From NCBI RefSeq assembly GCF_002135315.1, contig NZ_NEGA01000005.1:62001-126000 (forward strand): a DNA stretch of 64,000 nucleotides, written 5' to 3'. Positions 33,618 to 44,642 of this stretch are shown one piece after another. Position 1 is the first letter of the stretch; each line of letters starts with the position of its first letter. Source of the stretch: Acinetobacter sp. ANC 3903. Its GTDB lineage: Bacteria; Pseudomonadota; Gammaproteobacteria; Pseudomonadales; Moraxellaceae. The notes under the pieces were generated by a model. That model ran no database searches and was not told the origin of the DNA. It saw nothing but the letters and a program-made list of their open reading frames with translations. The translations under genes and the position numbers were made by a program.

Positions 33618-35168
33618 TTAACTTGTTTGACCTCTCTTAAAACGATTCCTGATCTCATCAGAATAATCTATATCGAAAAATTCTAGAAAAATGAAATATG
33701 GTAAAACTTTTTGTTCAAAAATTTTCCATTTGGTTTTATCACCTAATTCAATGAGAAACTCTGGTGTCAGCCCATACAAGGAATTTTGCAAAATTGGAGT
33801 GGGCTTAAATTCCATAGAAACTTTTCTCCCTTCGAAAATCTCAGGCTTTTCATCCAGAACTATTTGAAGAAAATTTTCCAATTCCATAGGAGTATTTCTA
33901 TATTTATATAGCTGCTCACCATCATTTTCAGTTTGTTGCATCAAAGCTTTTGCCTTGAATACACATACTAAATCGAGCACAAGATCCTTAGTTTCAAAAT
34001 CCTCTTTCCAAAAATATAAAAAATCTGAATAACCATTTAATCTATTATTTTTTTTAGCTTTTTTATTAAAAGTACCAAATAAATTTTGAAATTGCTCAGC
34101 TGTTACACGTCCAGAGTCCAAAAATAATCGTATTTGAACACGGTACAAAAGAATATTCTCATGTTTCTTTTTTCGGAAATACACAATCGCATCTGATAGT
34201 TGTTGAGAACGTCTGTCCCATGCTTTCGTCATATCAATATGACTCGGCTTTACTATTACAACATCACGCTCTGCATCTCCCTCTCGTACCCTATTCTTCA
34301 TTTTTGAAGGCAAGTTTTTCTTGTGCCTACCACTTTCAGCAAATGATTTTAATTCTAATATAATATGATTTAAAGCAAATAATGAATCCAATGTTAGATC
34401 TTGTTCAAGCGTAAAAGCCGTTTTTTCCCCAAAAGCAGGTTCTAATTCATTAAAAAAATCAGCTAATATTTTTATATTTCTCGTCAGAAAATCACAATTC
34501 AGCCATTTTATTAAATCTTTATTTTCCCACAAAAACAAAAATTCCACCCCCAAACGTGTCATTCTTTCTTTCAATTGTAATGGGGTCTCTTTTTCCACCC
34601 TTTTGCCTGACGTTCCGAAAAATATGAAAGCTGGTGTTGGCTGATATAACAGCGCCAACATAAAGATTTCTATTCGTATTAATACTTTAAAATCGTCCTT
34701 AGCGTAAAGCACTTTATGAATTGGATTTATATACGGACTGTCTCCAGTACACTTGAAAGGAAATCCTTCATATTCTACATCTAACTCTTCGTAGAGAACT
34801 TCTATAACATCTAAATATTCTTTTGCCCACTTATGCTGCTTAATGCTCGCTGCTAACGCTTTATTATTATCTAGTACCAAATCTCCTAATAAAATACTCT
34901 GATTCGTATTTTTTTCAACTTTACATCGATCATCATATCTTCTACCACCCTCATTTCTTTTGCTATCCGTAATAGAATCCTTTGAAGGCTTTAAGGTTTT
35001 AATCCTTTCATCATCAAGTATTCGATTCAGAATAGCTTCAGCTACGCTTTCTATCATTTGGTCCTTTTCATCAAATATTATTCCTCCTAAAATATCATTA
35101 CTATCCTGGTCATCCTGGTCATCCTGGTCATCCTGGTCAACTGATTGATCTTTTTCGACATCATTCAT
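33618..35168 (-). CDS. Unrecognised 516-residue island protein
   Basis: Not recognised. A large soluble, helical protein with a very acidic N-terminus built from a repeated DQD unit (four 9-nt copies at 35103-35138). Later come a charged segment, a hydrophobic block (IEIFMLALLYQPTPAFIFFGTSGK, about 170-193), a basic linker (GRHKKNLPSKMKNRVREGDAERD), and a C-terminus ending IFLEFFDIDYSDEIRNRFKRGQTS. No Walker, nuclease, HTH or HUH motif is visible. It lies between the integrase and the Gp2-like gene, the position where P4-like elements carry variable cargo such as anti-phage genes. It is visibly AT-richer than its neighbours. The role is unknown. Confidence 0.7.
   Translation of the reverse strand: MNDVEKDQSVDQDDQDDQDDQDSNDILGGIIFDEKDQMIESVAEAILNRILDDERIKTLKPSKDSITDSKRNEGGRRYDDRCKVEKNTNQSILLGDLVLDNNKALAASIKQHKWAKEYLDVIEVLYEELDVEYEGFPFKCTGDSPYINPIHKVLYAKDDFKVLIRIEIFMLALLYQPTPAFIFFGTSGKRVEKETPLQLKERMTRLGVEFLFLWENKDLIKWLNCDFLTRNIKILADFFNELEPAFGEKTAFTLEQDLTLDSLFALNHIILELKSFAESGRHKKNLPSKMKNRVREGDAERDVVIVKPSHIDMTKAWDRRSQQLSDAIVYFRKKKHENILLYRVQIRLFLDSGRVTAEQFQNLFGTFNKKAKKNNRLNGYSDFLYFWKEDFETKDLVLDLVCVFKAKALMQQTENDGEQLYKYRNTPMELENFLQIVLDEKPEIFEGRKVSMEFKPTPILQNSLYGLTPEFLIELGDKTKWKIFEQKVLPYFIFLEFFDIDYSDEIRNRFKRGQTS
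35103..35138. repeat. Tandem 9-nt repeat (four copies) inside the 516-residue gene
   Basis: Four exact copies of ATCCTGGTC (plus strand) run head to tail, in frame, encoding the repeated acidic DQD unit at the N-terminus of the orphan protein. Copy number could vary by slippage without changing frame. Confidence 0.85.
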
Positions 35169-35548
35169 AACGCTATATCATCGCTGCTACTATATCTATG
35201 CCTCTCAAACTACCACTACAATTCCCAGCATGTAAACCATTAATTCCCATATATTTTTCATTAAATTCTCGAGTTTTTTGACTTAAATTCCCAACCAAGT
35301 CAACAGTAGACCAGAGTTATTTATTGTAATTTTTGATCAAAATATATTCGATTTAATTTCAAACCACATAGTTAACCTAATGGCATCTTTCAAAGATTGG
35401 CATTCATATCTCTCTGTAAAATACGATAGTCATTATTCTTTCATACATAAAAAAACCACACCTAACGGTGTGGTTTTTTTATGTATTAGTAGGTTTGGAT
35501 TTAATCAAATAAACAGCAGATTCAGCTTACTTAACGAGATAACTATTT
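35169..35548. other. Gap between the integrase and the orphan gene
   Basis: It contains the integrase terminator at 35449-35480 and the promoter region of the minus-strand orphan gene. A tiny hydrophobic frame (35205-35261 minus, 18 residues starting MKNIWELMVYML) is present but has only a weak ribosome site, so I do not call it. Confidence 0.5.
35449..35480. terminator. Terminator after the integrase gene
   Basis: AAACCACACC and GGTGTGGTTT pair with a TAAC loop, flanked by A7 and T7, so it can work in both directions. It lies about 70 nt beyond the integrase stop. Confidence 0.8.
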
Positions 35549-36691
35549 CTATATTTGCCTCAACCATCCCTTCACCTGCTCTCCATACCACTCCATCAAC
35601 CTTACCCTATCATCCCAGTACTGCGCTCGGTTATAGGCCGAGCGAATTCTATTCTGTGGCACATGAGCAAGCTGACGTTCAATGGCATCTGGATTAAACA
35701 GATTCGATTCGTTTACAACTGTACTGAATAGCGATCTAAAACCATGTGTGGTCATCCGACCTGCATACCCAGAACGCTTGATGACTTGAAGAATTGTCTC
35801 GCTGCGCATTGGTTCCTTATTGTTAAGCCTATGAGGGAAAAGTAGTTCCTGATTATGAGTTAAACGTAATGCGTGCAGCTCCTCAATGATTATATCCGTT
35901 AAAGGTACGCGATGAGGCAATCCATTCTTCATACGCTCTTCAGGGATATCCCATTTACGTCCTTCTATGTCAAACTCTTCCCAACGTGCTTGCAGTAACT
36001 CACTTACCCGAACGCCTGTAAGCATGATTAATATAATTGCATGATGTGTCTGTGCATCACTTGGGTAAGCTTTAACTCTTCTCAGAAACTCAGGCATCTC
36101 TGAAGCGGACAATGATGCCAAGTTTTTCACTCGCTTATTTTTCAAAGTACAGACTAAATCACTCGCAGGATTATCATATCTGTAGCCATGTGCAATCGCA
36201 TTTTTCATAACCATGCCACAACGTGACAAAGTACGTTTAGCCACCTCCAGTGATCCACGCGCCTCAATTTTCTTAATGGTTTGTAGTATCTCAGGTGCTG
36301 TAATTTTATTGATGTGTTTATCACCCAATGAAACATATAACTCATCTAAAGAAGCGCGCACATTTAAGATATGTTTATGTGACCAAGTTTCTTTTTGGTT
36401 ATTGAACCAGTCCTCAGCCACTTCACGAAATATTGGTTTGAGCTCTTCAATCTCATTCAAAGGAGAAAATTTATATTTAAGCTCATTTGCCATTTCTCGT
36501 GCTTTCTTTAAACCTAGTTCAGGATATTGACCTAAAGCCTTAGATTTCCTCTGTCCATTCACAGTGAAACGGATTGTCCAATACTTATTTCCATTAGGAT
36601 CAATTTTAAGCGATAAACCATTTAAATCGGACAAACGATATTGTTTGTCTTTGGGCTGTGCTTTTTTACACTCAGTATCTGTTAGTGCCAT
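35549..36691 (-). CDS. P4-type tyrosine integrase
   Basis: A 380-residue site-specific recombinase with the N-terminal DUF4102 arm-binding domain (MALTDTECKKAQPKDKQYRLSD, then LKIDPNGNKYWTIRF). The catalytic set is complete: Arg228 (TGVRVSELL), His316/Arg319 (THGFRSLF), His343 (LAHVP) and the nucleophile Tyr353 (RSAYNR). The start at 36691 has AAAGG upstream; an ATG-preceding extension is possible. Its 5' end faces the 3' end of ssrA only 180 nt away, the classic layout of elements integrated into tmRNA. It should integrate and excise the 28-36 kb island. The far attachment site was not found. Confidence 0.9.
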   Translation of the reverse strand: MALTDTECKKAQPKDKQYRLSDLNGLSLKIDPNGNKYWTIRFTVNGQRKSKALGQYPELGLKKAREMANELKYKFSPLNEIEELKPIFREVAEDWFNNQKETWSHKHILNVRASLDELYVSLGDKHINKITAPEILQTIKKIEARGSLEVAKRTLSRCGMVMKNAIAHGYRYDNPASDLVCTLKNKRVKNLASLSASEMPEFLRRVKAYPSDAQTHHAIILIMLTGVRVSELLQARWEEFDIEGRKWDIPEERMKNGLPHRVPLTDIIIEELHALRLTHNQELLFPHRLNNKEPMRSETILQVIKRSGYAGRMTTHGFRSLFSTVVNESNLFNPDAIERQLAHVPQNRIRSAYNRAQYWDDRVRLMEWYGEQVKGWLRQI

Positions 36692-36872
36692 AACCTTTAA
36701 ACCCACATAACCAAATCTTGTGGGTCAAATTGTCCCAATTTTGACCCACAAAGAGCAAATATGGGGTCAAATGGGATCAGACTATATCGGACAAACAAGC
36801 ATAAAAAAAAGCCTTTAAACATTGAGTTTAAAGGCTTTTTTAGATTCCGATGGATTTCTTCGGAAAGAATTT
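36692..36872. promoter_or_regulatory. Probable attachment region between the integrase and ssrA
   Basis: It contains repeats of the string TTGACCCA/GGGTCAAAT in both orientations (for example 36720-36731, 36734-36748 and 36762-36774), which look like integrase arm-binding sites, and the shared ssrA terminator. The 15-nt part 36734-36748 is identical to 544-558. The crossover site itself is expected in the tmRNA 3' end at 36873 and beyond. Confidence 0.5.
36800..36842 (-). terminator. Terminator downstream of tmRNA
   Basis: AAAGCCTTTAAA and TTTAAAGGCTTT pair around a short loop and are flanked by A- and T-runs. It lies 30 nt beyond the tmRNA CCA end on the minus strand. Confidence 0.8.
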
Positions 36873-37231
36873 TGGTGGAGGTGGCGGGAGTTGAACCCGC
36901 GTCCGCCAGCATTACGCTCGAGAATACTACATGCTTAGATATCGTCTATTGTTTTAACTCTTTGTGACCCGACGAACAGGGTACAAATCGCGATCCTCTA
37001 AGTTTAGTACAAAGCCCCGAGGCTTGGCTTTATACGGACTTGTGTGCGTGCGCTTCAGTCGGACTCTCTAACCACAAGTATTCGGAGAGGCGGACAAGCT
37101 GCCCTTAGGCAGCTAGAGCGTATGATTCGTCGTTTGCGACTAAAAAATGCAAATTTGATTTACGAGAGAAAATGCGCTCTCGACATGCATCTATGAGTTT
37201 CATCACCAGCGTCGAAGCCAGAAACACCCCC
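36873..37231 (-). ncRNA. ssrA: Transfer-messenger RNA (tmRNA)
   Basis: A 359-nt tmRNA that rescues stalled ribosomes and tags the unfinished peptide. The 5' end opens GGGGGTGTTTCTGGCTTCGA and the 3' end closes with the T-arm (CGGGTTCAACTCCCG) and CCTCCACCA, together forming the alanine-tRNA-like domain. The tag frame (complement of 37105-37137) reads ANDESYALAA and stops at TAA, ending in the ALAA degron expected for proteases. Its 3' end is the integration target of the adjacent integrase, and the sequence is intact at the CCA end, so function should be preserved. Confidence 0.95.
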
Positions 37232-37362
37232 AAAGTAGACCGCAATCATAACATAAATGTTCAAACCCGCAGTGCGTTTTTTAAACATTTACACAAACAG
37301 ATGCGATTAATTCAATAATTGCGCTAATATTTTATTTTTCAAGTCCTATAAAAGAAAAATTT

Positions 37363-38847
37363 ATGAGCTATTTACTTGCACTCGATCAGGGAACTACCTC
37401 CAGCCGTGCGATTATCTTTAATGAACAAGGAAAAGTTCAGGCAACAGCTCAGCGTGAAACGCATATTTCTACTCCACATTCAGGCTGGGTTGAACAGGAT
37501 GCACAGGAAATCTGGACCACACAAATTGCAGTTGTGCAGCAAGCCCTCGCCTCGGCCCGTATTCTTGCCAAAGATATCAAAGCCATTGGTCTAACCAATC
37601 AGCGTGAAACAACGGTAATCTGGGATAAGCGTAATGGTAAACCGCTTGCCCCGGCCATTATCTGGCAAGACCGTCGTGCAACTGAATGGTGTAACCAACT
37701 CCTGCAACAAAATTTGCAAGCGACTATCCAGCAAAAAACCGGTTTACTGATCGACCCCTATTTTAGTGCCGGTAAATTGGTCTGGTTACTGGAAAATGTA
37801 GCTGGCTTACGTGAACTTGCCAAACAGGGTCATGTGGCTTTTGGAACGGTCGATAGCTGGCTGATGTGGAATTTAACCCAAGGTGCTGAACATGTCATTG
37901 AAGCCAGCAATGCTTCTCGCACCATGCTGATGAATCTGCAAACTCAGTCCTGGGATGAAGATCTTCTCGAGCTGTTCAATATTCCGCATTCGGTTTTGCC
38001 AAAAATTATTGCCTCGGATACTTATATTGCCGACACTGCCACAGGTTTGTTGGGCGCAAATATTCCAATCATGGGAATTCTGGGAGATCAGCAATCTGCC
38101 CTTTTTGGTCAATCTTGCTTTGAAGTTGGCACGGCAAAAAACACCTATGGCACTGGCTGCTTTATGCTGTTTAATACCGGCCATCAAGTTCAATTTAGCC
38201 AAAATAAATTACTCAGTACACTGGCGTGGCAATGCCACGATCAAACCACTTATGCACTGGAAGGTAGTGTGTTTATGGCCGGTGCCATCGTGCAATGGCT
38301 ACGGGATGGTCTAGGCATTATTCAAAATAGCAGCGAAGTTGAAAAACTGGCCGGTCAGGTGAATGATACCGATGGTGTGGTTCTGGTACCGGCTTTTACC
38401 GGACTCGGCGCGCCACATTGGGACAGCGATGCCCGTGCCCTGCTCTGCGGGATGTCTCGCGGAACTAATAAAGCCCACATTGCCCGTGCAGCCTTGGAAT
38501 CTATTGCGTTTCAGGTTTCCGATGTTTTAACCGCGATGCAATCCGACATTCACCATCCTTTAAAAGAATTACGTGTTGATGGTGGTGCCAGTCGCAATGA
38601 CATGCTGATGCAATTCCAGGCCGACATTCTCAATGTTCCAGTACTACGCCCTAAAATGCTGGAATCGACTGCATGGGGTGCTGCGGCAATGGCAGGTTTA
38701 AAGGCAGGTGTATTTTCAAACCTGGACGAGATTGCGCAATCCTGGCAACTTGAACGAATATTTGAACCGCAGATGTCTGATGATGAAAGACAAAGCCAGC
38801 TCAATAAATGGCAAACAGCACTGAAACGTGCCAAATCAGACTTATAA
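37363..38847 (+). CDS. glpK: Glycerol kinase
   Basis: Phosphorylates glycerol to sn-glycerol 3-phosphate in the cytoplasm. It is a 494-residue FGGY kinase with DQGTTSSRAIIFNEQG at the N-terminus, the glycerol-site stretch HSGWVEQDAQEIW, the signature GILGDQQSALFGQ, and the C-terminal GGASRNDMLMQFQADIL. The length is typical. It stands alone here, with no glpF or glpD beside it. It is followed by a strong bidirectional terminator shared with the convergent efflux operon. Confidence 0.95.
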   Translation: MSYLLALDQGTTSSRAIIFNEQGKVQATAQRETHISTPHSGWVEQDAQEIWTTQIAVVQQALASARILAKDIKAIGLTNQRETTVIWDKRNGKPLAPAIIWQDRRATEWCNQLLQQNLQATIQQKTGLLIDPYFSAGKLVWLLENVAGLRELAKQGHVAFGTVDSWLMWNLTQGAEHVIEASNASRTMLMNLQTQSWDEDLLELFNIPHSVLPKIIASDTYIADTATGLLGANIPIMGILGDQQSALFGQSCFEVGTAKNTYGTGCFMLFNTGHQVQFSQNKLLSTLAWQCHDQTTYALEGSVFMAGAIVQWLRDGLGIIQNSSEVEKLAGQVNDTDGVVLVPAFTGLGAPHWDSDARALLCGMSRGTNKAHIARAALESIAFQVSDVLTAMQSDIHHPLKELRVDGGASRNDMLMQFQADILNVPVLRPKMLESTAWGAAAMAGLKAGVFSNLDEIAQSWQLERIFEPQMSDDERQSQLNKWQTALKRAKSDL

Positions 38848-38857
38848 AATACGCTAT

Positions 38858-38885
38858 AAAAAACCGCTGAATGCAGCGGTTTTTT
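38858..38885. terminator. Bidirectional terminator between glpK and the EmrB-like gene
   Basis: AAAAAACCGCTG, an AATG loop and CAGCGGTTTTTT form a perfect stem with U-runs on both strands between the two convergent genes. Confidence 0.9.
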
Positions 38886-38901
38886 ATTTTAGAATCTTCG
38901 A

Positions 38902-40434
38902 TTAATGTGCATGACCACCGCCACCCACACCTAATTTGGGTCTTGGTGCGAGCCAGACAATTAATGCAGCAAAAACAAAAACCATCGCTAAAATTAAAAA
39001 CACATGATTGGCAGATAGAGTTAAAGCTTCTTTATCCACCAGACTTGAGATATAGCCCAGCGCACCTTCTGAACTCATACCCCTTTGCATCAAGGTATTT
39101 TGCACTTCATCTACATGCAAGTTGGACACCAGCTCACTACGAGCAACTTTGGTGTGATCATCCCACAAAGTTACCGCAATGGATGCTCCGATTGCCCCGG
39201 CCATGGTACGCAGGAAGTTCATTAAGCCCGCAGCAGATGCCACTTCCTGAGGTTGTACGGAAGCCAATGCCATATTGGACAAAGGAATAAAGAAGAACGG
39301 CACAGCAAAGCCTTGCAAAATCTGCGGCCATGCCAATGCCATAAAATCAGCATCAGTCGTCCAGAAAGCCCGCATTAAGGTCACTGCAGCCAAAAGACTT
39401 AAGCCAAAACTGGCTAAAATCCGCTGGTCATATTTGGTTGCCATTTTTGCCACAATCGGTGACATCAGCAGACTACCAAAGCCCATGGTCGCCGTGAGAT
39501 AACCTGCCCAGGTTGCGGTATAGCCCAGGTTAATCTGTACCCATTGTGGAATCAGCACAATACTGGAGAAGAATGCACCGAAGGCAAAGGCTAAAGACAG
39601 CACAGAGAAAGTAAAGCCGCGATATCTAAAAATCTGGATATTCACCACTGGATGGCGTTCGGTCAGCTCCCAAATAATAAACAGAATTAACCCGACGACA
39701 GTAATCACCGCCAGGACACAAATGAAGGTACTGTTAAACCAGTCATTTTCATGCCCAAGATCAAGCATCAACTGTAAGGCACCAATCCATAAAATCAGCA
39801 AGAACAGCCCAATAGTATCAATTCTGATTTTTGAAATTAAGGTTTCCGCAGGTTTTAATAAGCGTAATGCGGCAAGCGCACAGAAAATCCCGACTGGAAT
39901 ATTGATAAAGAAAATCCAGTGCCAGGACAGGTTATCACTAATCGTACCGCCTAAAATCGGGCCCAGAATCGGTCCGACTACGGTGGTCATGGCCCACATA
40001 CCCATGGCTTGAGACTGCTTTTCTGGAGGGAAAATACGCATCAACAAGGTTTGACTGAGCGGCATGATTGGCCCGCCAAACAGACCTTGTCCAATCCGGC
40101 AGAAGACCAGCATTTCCAGGCTGGTGGATAATCCACACAGAATGGAAAAAACCGTAAAGCCAATCAGGCTGATCACAAACAGTCGCACCGCACCAAAACG
40201 CCCTGCCAGCCATCCGGTTAATGGAACACAAATCGCTTCTGCAACCGCATACGAAGTAATGACCCAAGTTCCCTGCGAACTGGAAACTGCCAGACTACCC
40301 GTGATATGCGGCACGGAAACATTGGCAATGGTCATATCCAGCACCACCATAAAGTTGGCCAAAGCCAACACAAAGGCAGCAAGGATCAGGCGTCCCCCTT
40401 TCAGGTCGCCGAATGGTACGTAATTATTATTCAT
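38902..40434 (-). CDS. emrB: MFS multidrug efflux permease, DHA2 (EmrB-type)
   Basis: A 510-residue 14-helix drug:proton antiporter of the DHA2/EmrB/QacA family. Motif D1 is in LDMTIANVSVPHI near residue 32, motif A in GWLAGRFGAVRLFVISLIGF, and motif C-like PLSQTLLMRIFPPEKQSQAMGMWAM. It ends in a His/Gly-rich tail GVGGGGHAH. It is 6 nt downstream of the membrane-fusion gene and works with it and an outer-membrane TolC protein to expel hydrophobic drugs. No local regulator is seen. Confidence 0.88.
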   Translation of the reverse strand: MNNNYVPFGDLKGGRLILAAFVLALANFMVVLDMTIANVSVPHITGSLAVSSSQGTWVITSYAVAEAICVPLTGWLAGRFGAVRLFVISLIGFTVFSILCGLSTSLEMLVFCRIGQGLFGGPIMPLSQTLLMRIFPPEKQSQAMGMWAMTTVVGPILGPILGGTISDNLSWHWIFFINIPVGIFCALAALRLLKPAETLISKIRIDTIGLFLLILWIGALQLMLDLGHENDWFNSTFICVLAVITVVGLILFIIWELTERHPVVNIQIFRYRGFTFSVLSLAFAFGAFFSSIVLIPQWVQINLGYTATWAGYLTATMGFGSLLMSPIVAKMATKYDQRILASFGLSLLAAVTLMRAFWTTDADFMALAWPQILQGFAVPFFFIPLSNMALASVQPQEVASAAGLMNFLRTMAGAIGASIAVTLWDDHTKVARSELVSNLHVDEVQNTLMQRGMSSEGALGYISSLVDKEALTLSANHVFLILAMVFVFAALIVWLAPRPKLGVGGGGHAH

Positions 40435-40440
40435 AAGCCA

Positions 40441-41592
40441 TTACTTCGAAGCGAGGTTGATTTTCGCTTCCATCGACAAGCCGACACGTAATGGATGTTC
40501 GGCCAACTCTTGAGGATCAAGTGCAATACGTACCGGTAAACGCTGTACCACTTTAATCCAGTTACCCGTCGCATTTTGTGCAGGAATTAAAGCAAATGCT
40601 GAACCCGTGCCACCTGAAAAGCCAACCACAGTGCCATGGTATTCAACTGCATCACCATACAGGTCAGATACCAGTGTGGCCTTTTGACCTGCCCGTACAT
40701 CTTTCAGCTGGCTTTCTTTAAAGTTGGCATCGACATACAGTTTGGATACCGGAACCACCATCATCACCACGGAACCGGGTGCTACCCGTTGCCCGACCTG
40801 CACATTGCGGCGTGTCACTACGCCATCAAACGGTGCCTTGATTTCAGTGCGTTCTAAATCAAGCAGTGCCTGTTTCAGTTTTGCCTGAGCAATCAATACA
40901 TCCGGCGTTGAGGTTTCATTGCTGCCGCGAATTAGGGCTTCATTGGCTGCCAAGGTACTTTGTGCCGCTTTTTGACTGGATTGCGCTTGAGCCAATCCTG
41001 CCTTGGCCAAGTCCAGTCCCGCTTTGGCATTGTTTAAAGTGCTTTGAGCGGTACTGAGTTCTTCTTTGGAAATTGCACCCGATGCACTCAGTTGTGTACG
41101 GCGTGCCAAATCTTGCTGTGCTTTATTAAATTCTGCCTGAGCTTTGGCTACCTGGGCTTCGGCACTGTGAATACCATCATCACTGACAAAAACTTGTGAA
41201 TTTAAGGCACTGCTATTGGCTTGGGTCTGCTTGTATTGGCGCTTGGCTTTCATCAGTTCCGCTTCAGCCTGTGTCACCGCAATTTCTGCATCACGATGAT
41301 CCACCAGCAGTAGCACATCATCCTTTTTAACGGCTTGAGTGTCACTGACCAGAACTTGCTCAACCTGTCCACTGACCATTGAAGTGACAGAGGCGGTTTC
41401 TGCACCGACATAGGCATTATCGGTGCTTACGGTGTGGTTAAAAAACAGTGTCCAAATGGCATAGACAATGGCAATGATCACAAAAATGACTGCAACGATA
41501 GCTAATGCCTTTTTGCGTTTGGCTTTTAATGCATCGTCTGTAATTGCTTCATCTTGTTTTGATTCTGGCAGGGTATTTTCAACATCTGTCAT
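40441..41592 (-). CDS. emrA: Membrane-fusion (adaptor) protein of the efflux pump (EmrA-type)
   Basis: A 383-residue periplasmic adaptor anchored by one N-terminal helix (ALAIVAVIFVIIAIVYAIWTLFF, about 29-51). The barrel-sandwich half-motif STDNAYVGAETASVTSMVSGQVEQVLV is typical of EmrA. Long coiled-coil arms with repeated AQAxL heptads follow, then the second lipoyl half FDGVVTRRNVQVGQRV and a beta-barrel. It is first in the pair and is probably cotranscribed with the permease. Confidence 0.88.
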   Translation of the reverse strand: MTDVENTLPESKQDEAITDDALKAKRKKALAIVAVIFVIIAIVYAIWTLFFNHTVSTDNAYVGAETASVTSMVSGQVEQVLVSDTQAVKKDDVLLLVDHRDAEIAVTQAEAELMKAKRQYKQTQANSSALNSQVFVSDDGIHSAEAQVAKAQAEFNKAQQDLARRTQLSASGAISKEELSTAQSTLNNAKAGLDLAKAGLAQAQSSQKAAQSTLAANEALIRGSNETSTPDVLIAQAKLKQALLDLERTEIKAPFDGVVTRRNVQVGQRVAPGSVVMMVVPVSKLYVDANFKESQLKDVRAGQKATLVSDLYGDAVEYHGTVVGFSGGTGSAFALIPAQNATGNWIKVVQRLPVRIALDPQELAEHPLRVGLSMEAKINLASK

Positions 41593-41800
41593 CGATTATT
41601 CCTAAATCCATCAGACTTGGTCACTACACATCATAGATGCCGTTTTAATTGAGATGAAACGAACAGCTACGCAAGACAACGAATGCCAGGAGATGGTGTC
41701 AATGAGAAAGTCATTTTTTCTTTAAATATTGATGCACATTTTAATAACAAAAAATCATGATGCGATAATAAAAATGTAACTCATCAGTCTTTAAAAATGA

Positions 41801-41832
41801 ATTCGGCACTGAATTTTCATTCAATGCCGAAT
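41801..41832 (-). terminator. Hairpin after the thioesterase gene
   Basis: ATTCGGCA (41801-41808) and TGCCGAAT (41825-41832) pair beyond the thioesterase stop at 41880. The U-run is weak. Confidence 0.4.
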
Positions 41833-41879
41833 AAATAGGGTCTTTGTACTGGTTTTAGCACCATGGTCTTAAAGCAAAC

Positions 41880-43499
<1,620 letters not shown>

Positions 43500-43505
43500 G
43501 GATTA

Positions 43506-44642
43506 ATGGCACAAGCGATGAAAATTGCCATCATTGGAGCAGGCATCAGTGGTCTGATGACTGCACTAGAGCTTGTGGAACAGGGATGTTCCGTAACTAT
43601 TTTCGATCAACAGCAAGCCGGTAAAGCTGCCTCTTGGGCGGGAGGTGGCATCCTCTCCCCGATGTATCCCTGGCGCTATCCGCAAGCAGTCAATGAGTTG
43701 GCGCAATATGGCAAGTCGCTCTATTCTGCATGGAATGAAAAATTAAAACCGGTTTCCGGAGTTGATTTTCAAATCCATGAAACCGGGTTGCTGATTTTTG
43801 ACGAAACTGATTTTGAAATGGGCTTAAATTATGCCAAGCAATTTCAGGAACCGATGCAGCAATGTGAATATTTACAACACGAGCAGATTGAACAGGTTAA
43901 TCCTTTTATCAATTCAAAATTCCAGCAGGCGATTTATTTTCCCCAGATTGCCAATGTCAGAAATCCGCGTTTACTGCAATCCATCACCGCCTATTTAAAA
44001 CAACATTCCCAAGTCGAATTTATTGAACATTGCCCAATTGAGCAGTTCAATATCACCAATGGAAAGGTGCAGTCCGTAGCTGCTCAAAATGGCAAAACTT
44101 ATGATGCAGATCAGTTTGTTATCACCACCGGCGCTTGGTCGCAGCACTGGTCTGAACAACTGGAACTGGAAATTCCGGTACATCCTGTTCAGGGACAAAT
44201 GGTGCTGTTTAAAACCCCTGAAAACTGGTTGCCGACCATGTGCATGAACGATGTAATGTATCTGATTCCACGTTTAGATGGCCATGTAGTCTGTGGTTCC
44301 AGCATGGCCAATTGTGGTTTTGATACCACCCCCACCGCCGCAACCAAAGACAAGATTTTACAGGCCTGTTTTGAAATGGTGCCTGAACTGGCCAATTTCC
44401 CGATCGAAAAACAATGGGCGGGTTTAAGACCGGGTTCCCCCACTGGTATTCCTTATATTGGCAAAATGCCGAATCTGGATAATCTCTGGGCCAACTTCGG
44501 GCATTTCCGTAATGGCTTATGTATGGGCCCAGCCTCTGCACGATTGTTAAGACAGCTGATGCTGCAACAACCCACGCTAGTCAATCCTGAACTTTATAGT
44601 GCTACACGACTAAAATCCGAAACTGCTTTAACCGCTGACTAG
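43506..44642 (+). CDS. thiO: FAD-dependent glycine oxidase-like protein
   Basis: A 378-residue D-amino-acid-oxidase-fold flavoenzyme of the ThiO type, which oxidises glycine to supply the imine for thiazole synthesis. The dinucleotide fold is IAIIGAGISGLMTALELVEQGCSVTIFDQ. Substrate-site stretches are AASWAGGGILSPMYPWRYP and WAGLRPGSPTGIPYIGKMP, and GHFRNGLCMGPASARLL is near the C-terminus. It is six nt after hemB, so probably cotranscribed. The last 15 nt overlap the tail of the convergent SDR gene. Confidence 0.82.
   Translation: MAQAMKIAIIGAGISGLMTALELVEQGCSVTIFDQQQAGKAASWAGGGILSPMYPWRYPQAVNELAQYGKSLYSAWNEKLKPVSGVDFQIHETGLLIFDETDFEMGLNYAKQFQEPMQQCEYLQHEQIEQVNPFINSKFQQAIYFPQIANVRNPRLLQSITAYLKQHSQVEFIEHCPIEQFNITNGKVQSVAAQNGKTYDADQFVITTGAWSQHWSEQLELEIPVHPVQGQMVLFKTPENWLPTMCMNDVMYLIPRLDGHVVCGSSMANCGFDTTPTAATKDKILQACFEMVPELANFPIEKQWAGLRPGSPTGIPYIGKMPNLDNLWANFGHFRNGLCMGPASARLLRQLMLQQPTLVNPELYSATRLKSETALTAD

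Noticed and set aside
35205..35261. 18-residue hydrophobic frame on the minus strand
   Set aside because: Very short and with only a weak ribosome site.
36761..36967. Plus-strand protein overlapping tmRNA and its terminator
   Set aside because: It covers a structured RNA gene and a terminator and has no ribosome site; a shadow frame.
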